Origin: Azospirillum sp. TSO35-2
GTDB lineage: Bacteria; Pseudomonadota; Alphaproteobacteria; Azospirillales; Azospirillaceae
Direction: 5' to 3'
DNA: 64,000 nucleotides
Assembly: GCF_003116095.1 (NCBI RefSeq)
Contig: NZ_LGRA01000021.1
Coordinates: 791,719 to 855,718, forward strand
Made by a program: the position numbers and the translations under genes. Of the stretch, positions 56,780-64,000 are shown in pieces; within the stretch, counting starts at the first letter, position 1; every line of letters starts with the position of its first letter. The notes beneath the pieces are model-generated. The model was given only the letters and a program-made list of their open reading frames with translations. It did no database searches and was not told the DNA's origin.

Positions 56780-58081
56780 TCAGGCCGGGCGGACGGCGGC
56801 CGGGCGCGACACCGGGACCGCCGGCTTGCGGCCGTAGCGGGCGACGCTCAGCCCTTCCATGTCGATGTCGGTCTGGCGGCCGCTGACCACGTCGGCCAGC
56901 ACCCGGCCCGACCCGGCGGACATCGTCCAGCCCAGCGTGCCGTGGCCGGTGTTGAGGTACAGGTTGCGGATGTCGGTGCCGCCCAGGATCGGCGTGCCGT
57001 CCGGGGTGTTCGGGCGCAGGCCGGTCCAGAACTCCGCCTGCGACAGGTCGCCGCCCTGCGGGAACAAGTCGCGGACGACATGGTCGAGCGGCCCGCGGCG
57101 GCCGGCGCGCAGCGTCAGGTCGAAGCCGGTCAGCTCCGCCGTGCCGCCGACGCGGATGCGGTCGCCGAGGCGGGTGACGGCGATCTTGTGCGTCTCGTCC
57201 ATCACGGTGGATTCCGGCGCGCCGGCGGCGTCGGTGATCGGCAGGGTCAGCGAATAGCCCTTCACCGGATAGACCGGCAGGTCGATGCCCAACGGCTTCA
57301 CCAGCTTGGGCGAGTAGCTGCCCATGGCGACGACGTAGCTGTCGGCGGTCAGCACGCCCTGGTCGGTGACGACGCCGGTGATCTTGCGGCCGTCGCTCTC
57401 CAGCCCGCGGATCGCGACGCCGTAGCGGAACTCCACCCCACGCTTGGCGGCGTAGTCGGCCAGCTTGTTGGTGAACTGGAAGCAGTCGCCGGTCTCGTCG
57501 CCCGGCAGGTGCAGGGCGCCGACCAGCTTGTCCTTCACCCGCGCCAGCGCCGGCTCGACCGTGGTCAGGCCGTCGCGGTCGAACAGGCTGTAGGGCACGC
57601 CGTAGCGCTCCAGCACCGCCATGTCGTAGCCGGCGGCGTCCATCTGCTTCTGGGTGCGGAAGACCTGGAGCGTGCCCTGGGTGCGCTCGTCATAGGTGAT
57701 GCCGGTCTCGGCGCGCAGCGCCTTCAGGCAGTCGCGGCTGTATTCGGCGACGCGGACCATCCGGCTCTTGTTGAGCTGGTAGCTCGCCTCGTTGGCGTTG
57801 GCGAGCAGCTTCAGGCACCACGACCACATGGCCGGGTCCAGCTTCGGCCGGATCACCAGCGGCGAATGCTTCATCAGCATCCACTTGGCGGCCTTCAGCA
57901 TCAGGCCGGGGGCGGCCCACGGCGCGGAGTAGCCCGGCGACACCTCGCCGGCGTTGGCGTAGCTGGTCTCCAGCGCCGGACCGGTCTGGCGGTCGATGAC
58001 CGTCACCTCATGCCCGGCCCGCGCCAGATAATAGGCGGTCGAAACACCGATGACGCCGCTGCCCAGAACGATCACGCGCAT
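56780..58081 (-). CDS. dadA: D-amino acid dehydrogenase small subunit (FAD)
   Basis: Oxidatively deaminates D-amino acids such as D-alanine to 2-oxo acids, at the inner membrane face. 433 aa DAO-family flavoprotein. Motifs: VIVLGSGVIGVSTAYYLARAG (dinucleotide fold, residues 3-23), YANAGEVSPGYSAPWAAPG, PVYPVKGYSLTLPI and, near the end, GLRPNTPDGTPILG and TGHGTLGWTMSAGSGR. The start at 58081 matches the family; a long open extension upstream is non-coding. No alanine racemase (dadX) follows. It converges on lutC (4 bp gap) and is divergent from a TyrR/PhhR-like regulator with TyrR-box-like sites between, so TyrR control is plausible. Confidence 0.96.
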   Translation of the reverse strand: MRVIVLGSGVIGVSTAYYLARAGHEVTVIDRQTGPALETSYANAGEVSPGYSAPWAAPGLMLKAAKWMLMKHSPLVIRPKLDPAMWSWCLKLLANANEASYQLNKSRMVRVAEYSRDCLKALRAETGITYDERTQGTLQVFRTQKQMDAAGYDMAVLERYGVPYSLFDRDGLTTVEPALARVKDKLVGALHLPGDETGDCFQFTNKLADYAAKRGVEFRYGVAIRGLESDGRKITGVVTDQGVLTADSYVVAMGSYSPKLVKPLGIDLPVYPVKGYSLTLPITDAAGAPESTVMDETHKIAVTRLGDRIRVGGTAELTGFDLTLRAGRRGPLDHVVRDLFPQGGDLSQAEFWTGLRPNTPDGTPILGGTDIRNLYLNTGHGTLGWTMSAGSGRVLADVVSGRQTDIDMEGLSVARYGRKPAVPVSRPAAVRPA

Positions 58082-58196
58082 GAGACTGGCTCCCGAGGGA
58101 TGAAGGACTTCGCTTGGCGGTGACATTCGCAAGCGGCGTGCCAGACGCGGGAACGGCGGATTTGCTGCGATGCGACGGGGGCGGTGGGTGGGTGGG

Positions 58197-58214
58197 TGTA
58201 TGTGGATGTTTACA
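58197..58214. promoter_or_regulatory. TyrR-box-like site 1
   Basis: TGTATG-N6-TTTACA against the TyrR consensus TGTAAA-N6-TTTACA: 10 of 12 defined bases match. 116 bp upstream of dadA. Confidence 0.5.
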
Positions 58215-58277
58215 GGGTGCCGGGTGTGGCGGGCGATGACTAGGACGAATCGTTTCAAATCAAAGGGTTGCCGGTGG

Positions 58278-58295
58278 TGTAAAGATTTTGATACG
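58278..58295. promoter_or_regulatory. TyrR-box-like site 2
   Basis: TGTAAA-N6-GATACG: left half perfect, right half 3 of 6 against the TyrR consensus. It resembles the weaker class of TyrR boxes that need a neighbouring strong site. Confidence 0.4.
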
Positions 58296-58326
58296 GCGTA
58301 ATGGATTGTGTACAGTGGTGTCTCGA

Positions 58327-58431
58327 TGCCCCCTCCCTAACCCTCCCCCGCCTTTGGCGGGAGAGGGGACTGCCGCCGCTTCGCCCAAGGCACCCTCTCC
58401 CTCGAAGAGGGGGAGGGTCGGGGTGGGGGCA
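58327..58431 (-). repeat. 105-bp palindromic repeat, orientation B
   Basis: Near reverse-complement copy of the element at 53666-53771: the GCCTTTGGCGGGAGAGGGG side here corresponds to the right side there, and CCCTCTCCCTCGAAGAGG here to the left side there. Ends again in TGCCCCCTCCCTAACCC and its near inverse. It lies in the leader of the TyrR-like gene. Confidence 0.93.
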
Positions 58432-58474
58432 TCCGGCAGCCGACACCTCCCCACCCGCAGTTCCCCCACCCCCC

Positions 58475-60004
<1,530 letters not shown>

Positions 60005-60128
60005 GAGCTTTTTAATTGCCTCAGTCGCCGGCGCGGGCATCCGCCCGCTTGGCTATCGCGGGCACGAGCCCGCTGGGCCGCCGTCGCGGCCCTCCAACGG
60101 CACTGGTCATTGACCAGCGCCATTGACC
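60005..60128. terminator. Hairpin-rich gap between convergent tyrR and ABC genes
   Basis: Two GCGGGC-N4-GCCCGC hairpins (60033-60048 and 60058-60073) and one CTGGTC/GACCAG hairpin (60103-60117), in 124 bp. A CTTTTT run directly follows the tyrR stop but without a stem in front. Probably mutual termination of the convergent transcripts. Confidence 0.55.
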
Positions 60129-60974
60129 TCAGTCTGCGGTTACCGACCGGATCTCGTCCTGGCTGAAGCGCTGTTGCTCCTCCATGACCATCTGCGACAG
60201 CTCGCGCTTCAGGCGGTTGAACTCCGGCGCGGCGCCGTCGCGGGGGCGAGGCATGTCGACGCGGACGTCGCGCTTGATGGTGCCCGGCCGGTAGGTCATC
60301 ACGATGATGCGGTCGGCCAGATAGATGCTCTCCTCGATCGAGTGCGTCACGAACAGGATGGTCTTGCCGACCTCCTCCCAGATGCGCAGCAGCTCGTCCT
60401 GCAGGGTGCGGCGGGTCAGGGCGTCGAGCGCGCCGAACGGCTCGTCCATCAGCAGGATCGGGCTGTCGAGCGCCAGGACGCGGGCGATGGCGACGCGCTG
60501 GCGCATGCCGCCGGACAGATCCTTGGGATAGCGGTTGCGGAAGTCCTGCAGATGCAGCTTCTGCAACAGCCACTCGACCCGCTCGGCGATCTCCGCCTTC
60601 CCCATCTTCTTGATTTCAAGGCCGAAGGCGACATTCTGCGCCACCGTCATCCAGGGGAACAGGGCGTATTCCTGGAACACCATGCCGCGGTCGGGGCCGG
60701 GCGCGGTGATGGTGCGGCCATCGACCGTCACCGCCCCCTTGGTCGGCGGCTGGAAGCCGGCGACGGCGTTCAACAGGGTGGACTTGCCGCAGCCCGAGGG
60801 GCCGAGCAGGCACACGAACTCGCCCCGGCGGATGTCCAGGTCGATGCCCTGGAGCGCCACGATCTTCTGCGGGCCGACGGTGAAGGTCTTCTCCACGTCG
60901 CGCACCCGGATCTGCACCGGGGCGGTGTCGGCCGTTGGCAGGCTGTCCGCGATGGTCTTCAGCATGGGCGTCAT
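60129..60974 (-). CDS. ABC transporter ATPase (SsuB/TauB/NrtD type)
   Basis: 281 aa. Walker A LGPSGCGKST, Q-loop MVFQEYALFPW, signature LSGGMRQRVAIARVL, Walker B ILLMDEPFGALD, switch His FVTHSIEESI. The DEPFGALDALTR form is characteristic of the nitrate/sulfonate/taurine importer ATPases. The start is placed at 60974 because GGGAGGG lies 6 bases before that ATG; 60980 and 60965 are alternatives. Third gene of a binding protein-permease-ATPase operon (gap 15 bp). Confidence 0.94.
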   Translation of the reverse strand: MTPMLKTIADSLPTADTAPVQIRVRDVEKTFTVGPQKIVALQGIDLDIRRGEFVCLLGPSGCGKSTLLNAVAGFQPPTKGAVTVDGRTITAPGPDRGMVFQEYALFPWMTVAQNVAFGLEIKKMGKAEIAERVEWLLQKLHLQDFRNRYPKDLSGGMRQRVAIARVLALDSPILLMDEPFGALDALTRRTLQDELLRIWEEVGKTILFVTHSIEESIYLADRIIVMTYRPGTIKRDVRVDMPRPRDGAAPEFNRLKRELSQMVMEEQQRFSQDEIRSVTAD

Positions 60975-60989
60975 CTCCATCCCTCCCGG

Positions 60990-61823
60990 TTAGTTTTCCA
61001 GGCCGCGGTGCCAGCGCAGCAGGTGGTTGTTCAGGCGGTTCATCGCGATGTCGATCGCCAGCCCCAGCAGGCCGATGGTGAACATCCCGGCGATGATCTT
61101 GTCGGACCACATGAACTCGCGCGCCTCCAGGATGCGGAAGCCGAGGCCGGAGTTGACGGCGATCATCTCCGACACGATCACGACGATGAAGGCGGTGCCG
61201 ATGCCGATGCGGGCGCCGGCCAAGATGTAGGGGGTGGCGGCGGGCAGGATGACGCGGACGAACATCGTCAACCGCCCGGCGCCCAGGTTGCGGGCGGCGC
61301 GCAGATAGATGCCGTCGACATGCCGCACCCCGGCGATGGTGTTCATCAGCACCGGGAAGAAGGCGCCGATGGCGATCAGGAAGATGGCGGGCGCGTTGCC
61401 CAGACCGAACCACAGGATCGCCAGCGGGATGTAGGCGATCGGCGGGATCGGCCGCAGCACCTGCATCAGCGGGTCGAACAGCGCGTAGACGCGCGGGTTG
61501 CCGCCCATCGCCAGCCCCAGCGGCAACGCCAGCCCGGCGCCGACCGCAAAGCCCAGCACCACGCGGTACAGGCTGGACCAGGCGTCGAACAGCATCTCGC
61601 CCGACAACGCCCACAGGATCCAGCTGGATTGCGCCGGGTCATAGGGGTCGGCCGGCAGCAGATAGGCCCACCAGCGTTCGACCACCGCCACCGGCGAGGG
61701 CAGCACCACCGGGTTGATCATTCCCGACGACGACAGCCCCTGCCACAGGGCGATCATCAGGACGGGAACCAGGGCGCCGCGAACCACGACGGCGGGCGAA
61801 AAACGGGGCTTGGCTTGGGACAT
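60990..61823 (-). CDS. ABC transporter permease (SsuC/TauC type)
   Basis: 277 aa with about six helices. It has the inner-membrane ABC loop ARNLGAGRLTMFVRVILPAATPYILAGARIG (EAA-type motif contacting the ATPase). Typical of nitrate/sulfonate/bicarbonate importers. GGAGG precedes the ATG at 61823 by about seven bases. 28 bp after the binding-protein gene. Confidence 0.94.
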   Translation of the reverse strand: MSQAKPRFSPAVVVRGALVPVLMIALWQGLSSSGMINPVVLPSPVAVVERWWAYLLPADPYDPAQSSWILWALSGEMLFDAWSSLYRVVLGFAVGAGLALPLGLAMGGNPRVYALFDPLMQVLRPIPPIAYIPLAILWFGLGNAPAIFLIAIGAFFPVLMNTIAGVRHVDGIYLRAARNLGAGRLTMFVRVILPAATPYILAGARIGIGTAFIVVIVSEMIAVNSGLGFRILEAREFMWSDKIIAGMFTIGLLGLAIDIAMNRLNNHLLRWHRGLEN

Positions 61824-61851
61824 GGCGCGTCCTCCTTCCGCTGGAATGGGC

Positions 61852-62829
61852 TCAGTTGGTCTTGGAGGCGGCCTTGGCCTTTTCCAGCAGGTCGAGCTTC
61901 ACCCAGTCGGCGGCCTTCGGCGGCGCGTCCATGCGGCCGACGCCGAACTTCTGCATCATGTCCGTCGTGGTCTGCACATGCTCGGCCGTGATGTCGTAGC
62001 TGTAGGGCGAGTTGCCGATGGCGTCCTTGAAGTCCTGGCTGGTGATCTGGCCCTTGAACATCTGCTCGCGGACGTATTTCTCGGCGAGGTCGGGGTTGGC
62101 GATGAAGGTCGCGGTCGCCTCGACGAAGCAGCGGATCAGGCGCTCGGCCACGTCGTGCTTCTTCGTGTAGAAGGCCTCGGTGACGACCAGCGAGCGGACC
62201 GGCTCGCCCAGCTCGGTGTCGTAGGGCTTGACCACCTCGACGCCGAAGCCCTTGTTGATGGCCTGGCTCGACTGCGGCTCCGACTGCGACATGGCGTCGA
62301 TGTTGCCGGACAGCAGCGCCTGGTTCATGTCGGCGTAGGCCATGTAGACGATCTGCACGTCCTTGCCCGGACGGTCGGACCAGCTCAGCCCGTGCTTGGA
62401 CAGTTCGGCCAGCAGGATCAGCTCCTGCGCGCCGCCGCGCGGGGTGGCGACCTTCTTGCCCTTCAGGTCGGCGATGGTCTTGATGCCGGCATCGGGCTTG
62501 GCGACGATGCGGGCGCCGCCCTTGGCGAAACCGGCGACGGCGTAGATCGGCACGCCCGAGGCACGGCCGGCGATGGCGGCGTCGACCGCGCTGGCGGCGA
62601 CGTCGATCTCGCCGGCGACGATGGCGGGCAGGATGTCGATGCCCTTGGGGAAGACCCGCTCTTCGATCTTCAGGTCGTACTTGCCGGCGATCTCCTTCAT
62701 GTAGGACACCGCGCCGTAATGGGCGAATTTCAGGTTGCCCAGTCGGACCAGATCGGCGGCCCCGGCGGCCTGGGTGACCAGGGCGGCGGCGGCGAAGGCG
62801 GCGGCGGCAAGCAGGCTCTTCCTGAGCAT
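61852..62829 (-). CDS. ABC transporter substrate-binding protein (SsuA/NMT1 family)
   Basis: 325 aa, with a Sec signal peptide cleaved around AAGA-AD (residue ~25). Mature part: LVRLGNLKFAHYGAVSYMKEIAG, IVAGEIDVAASAVDAAIAGRAS, VATPRGGAQELILLAEL, AYADMNQALLSGNIDAM. This family binds sulfonates, taurine, nitrate, thiamine precursors or aromatic acids; no desulfonation or reductase gene is nearby, so the ligand is open. GGGAGAG precedes the ATG. Transcribed from a sigma-54 promoter 55 bp upstream. Confidence 0.93.
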   Translation of the reverse strand: MLRKSLLAAAAFAAAALVTQAAGAADLVRLGNLKFAHYGAVSYMKEIAGKYDLKIEERVFPKGIDILPAIVAGEIDVAASAVDAAIAGRASGVPIYAVAGFAKGGARIVAKPDAGIKTIADLKGKKVATPRGGAQELILLAELSKHGLSWSDRPGKDVQIVYMAYADMNQALLSGNIDAMSQSEPQSSQAINKGFGVEVVKPYDTELGEPVRSLVVTEAFYTKKHDVAERLIRCFVEATATFIANPDLAEKYVREQMFKGQITSQDFKDAIGNSPYSYDITAEHVQTTTDMMQKFGVGRMDAPPKAADWVKLDLLEKAKAASKTN

Positions 62830-62883
62830 GATTCTCTCCCAAGGCTTGGTCCACGGCCCGTCGCCGCGGTTGCCCCGGTATCA

Positions 62884-62898
62884 GCAAGGCCCGTGCCA
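62884..62898 (-). promoter_or_regulatory. Sigma-54 promoter of the ABC operon
   Basis: On the minus strand TGGCACGGGCCTTGC: GG and GC ten bases apart, full match to TGGCAC-N5-TTGC. Predicted transcription start near 62872, about 43 bp before the binding-protein ATG. Confidence 0.88.
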
Positions 62899-62962
62899 CC
62901 ATCCGTTGGCCGCGCAAACAGTTGGAAAGCCTGGACCGGGCCGTGCGGCTCCGACCGCGGAT

Positions 62963-63010
62963 CGGCGGATTTCCGCCGTCCGGCCGCTCGTCATCGGCGG
63001 AAATCCGCCG
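62963..63010. promoter_or_regulatory. Twin palindromes, probable enhancer-binding-protein sites
   Basis: CGGCGGATTTCCGCCG (62963-62978) and CGGCGGAAATCCGCCG (62995-63010) share 7-bp arms and differ only in the centre; flanks (AT before, GGCCG after) are also shared. Centres are 32 bp apart, about three helical turns, at about -98 and -130 from the sigma-54 start. They lie between the ABC operon and the divergent hbd gene. No factor I know has this site. Confidence 0.75.
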
Positions 63011-63141
63011 ACGGCCGGCATCCTGCGGCAGGACGCCGCGACGGCCACGCGGCGCCGGACCGCCAACGACAAGCCATCGCAGCGCTCTGCAAAACCGTGT
63101 AGAAGATGCTGCACCTGCGAAACCAAAAAGGAATGGGGACA

Positions 63142-64000
63142 ATGACCGAGAGCACGGGAACCACCGAGGTCCAGACCATCGGCGTCATCGGTGCCGGCAC
63201 CATGGGCAACGGCATCGCCCAGGTCTGCGCCATCGCCGGCCTGACGGTGGTGATGACCGACATCTCCGACGCGGCGGTGCAGCGCGGGCTGTCGACCGTG
63301 GGCGGCAGCCTTGACCGTCTGGTCAAGAAGGAGAAGATGACCGCCGCCGACCGCGAGGCGGCACTGGCCCGCATCACCGCGACGACCGACAAGTCGAAGC
63401 TGGCGAGCTGCGACCTGGTGATCGAGGCGGCGACCGAGAACGAGGATCTGAAGGTCAAGATCCTGAAGGATCTCTGCAGCTTCCTGAAGCCGGACGCGCT
63501 GGTCGCCACCAACACCTCGTCGATTTCCATCACCAAGCTGGCCGCGGCGACCGACCGTCCCGACCGCTTCATCGGCATGCACTTCTTCAACCCGGTGCCG
63601 CTGATGGCGCTCTTGGAGCTGATCCGCGGCATCCAGACCTCCGACGACACCCACGCCAAGGCCGAGGCCTTCGCCAAGCGCGTCGGCAAGGCACCGATCA
63701 CCGCCAAGAACAGCCCCGGCTTTGCGGTCAACCGCATCCTGTGCCCGATGATCAACGAGGCGATCTTCGCCCTTCAGGAAGGTCTGGCCACGGCGGAGGA
63801 CATCGACGCCGGCATGAAGCTGGGCTGCAACCACCCGATCGGCCCGTTGGCGCTGGCCGACCTGATCGGTCTGGACACCATGCTGTTCATCATGGACGTC
63901 TTCTACCAGGGCTTCAACGACCCGAAGTACCGCCCGGCCCCGCTGCTGAAGGAGATGGTCGACGCCGGCTACCTCGGCCGCAAGTCCGGCCGCGGCTTCT
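63142..64000 (+). CDS. hbd: 3-hydroxybutyryl-CoA dehydrogenase (right end cut)
   Basis: 286 residues visible of roughly 292. Oxidises 3-hydroxyacyl-CoA (or reduces acetoacetyl-CoA) with NAD(P). Rossmann motif IGVIGAGTMGNGIAQVCAIAG, LVIEAATENEDLKVKI, TNTSSISITKLA, the catalytic His region IGMHFFNPVPLM, KNSPGFAVNRIL and NHPIGPLALADLIGLDT. It stops in GRKSGRGF at the window edge. Start 63142 has AAGGAATGGGG before it. It could serve PHB/butyrate metabolism or phenylacetate (PaaH-type) degradation; context does not decide. Confidence 0.96.
   Translation, partial: MTESTGTTEVQTIGVIGAGTMGNGIAQVCAIAGLTVVMTDISDAAVQRGLSTVGGSLDRLVKKEKMTAADREAALARITATTDKSKLASCDLVIEAATENEDLKVKILKDLCSFLKPDALVATNTSSISITKLAAATDRPDRFIGMHFFNPVPLMALLELIRGIQTSDDTHAKAEAFAKRVGKAPITAKNSPGFAVNRILCPMINEAIFALQEGLATAEDIDAGMKLGCNHPIGPLALADLIGLDTMLFIMDVFYQGFNDPKYRPAPLLKEMVDAGYLGRKSGRGF

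Larger units (their letters stand above)
58082..58474. promoter_or_regulatory. Divergent dadA-tyrR control region
   Basis: About 390 bp without a gene. The stretch 58195-58320 is AT-rich and holds two TyrR-box-like sites; 58327-58431 is a palindromic repeat that occupies the tyrR leader. The last 40 bp before the tyrR ATG are C-rich with no Shine-Dalgarno site. Confidence 0.6.

Noticed and set aside
58082..58258. N-terminal extension of dadA (59 codons)
   Set aside because: DadA proteins begin at the MRVIVLGSG dinucleotide fold, and the extension overlaps the TyrR-box-like site.

Overview
The window is 64 kb of very GC-rich DNA, coding densely on both strands. Gene content points to a free-living, motile, soil- or rhizosphere-type alphaproteobacterium of the Azospirillum/Rhodospirillales kind. 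The signs are many hybrid histidine kinases, several sigma-54 activators, TRAP transporters, chemoreceptors, an alphaproteobacterial NrtR/NadQ-like regulator next to citrate synthase, and complete D- and L-lactate oxidation. This taxonomic reading is inference from content and base composition. I saw no rRNA, tRNA, CRISPR array, transposase or phage gene.

Layout. (1) 1-3.6 kb: the end of a chemoreceptor gene, a small orphan gene, and ppc with a clear terminator. (2) 3.9-11.9 kb: a hexuronate/aldonate operon. It has a GntR/FCD regulator, a mannonate oxidoreductase (UxuB-like), a Zn dehydrogenase (L-gulonate 5-dehydrogenase-like), a TRAP transporter (dctPQM) and mannonate dehydratase (uxuA). 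The same 13-bp motif lies, inverted, in front of the regulator and the operon. (3) 12.0-17.6 kb: a PAS/sigma-54 activator divergent from a seven-TM histidine kinase, then a TRAP permease pair (dctQM) with no binding protein. (4) 17.6-20.9 kb: norR with a coupled small gene, divergent from flavohemoglobin hmp, which has a textbook -24/-12 promoter. (5) 21-27 kb: a chemoreceptor, a GntR regulator with an FAH-family hydrolase, and hexR-eda with a perfect HexR-type operator. (6) 27-35 kb: a TorS-like tripartite kinase divergent from a lone periplasmic binding protein, an MHS transporter and an RTX-type repeat protein. (7) 35-42 kb: a CrbS/CrbR-like pair, an NrtR/NadQ-like regulator and gltA. (8) 42-48 kb: an NtrC-type response regulator translationally coupled to a GAF/PAS hybrid kinase. 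(9) 47.8-56.8 kb: lactate utilisation (lldR, lldP, Dld-II, lutABC). (10) 56.8-64 kb: dadA, a TyrR/PhhR-like regulator, a sulfonate/nitrate-type ABC transporter with a sigma-54 promoter, and 3-hydroxybutyryl-CoA dehydrogenase running off the right edge.

Physiologically the genes meet around central carbon. Sugar acids go via mannonate and 2-keto-3-deoxygluconate to KDPG aldolase, lactate goes to pyruvate, PEP carboxylase and citrate synthase feed the TCA cycle, and a CrbS/R-like system probably senses acetate or overflow carbon.

The most interesting non-coding signals are: a palindromic repeat inserted in frame inside lutC; two near-identical copies of another repeat in opposite orientation flanking the lutABC-dadA block; a sigma-54 promoter with two identical-core palindromes 32 bp apart upstream of the ABC operon; and the matched 13-bp operators of the uxu-type operon. 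All calls come from reading the sequence; no database search was possible.
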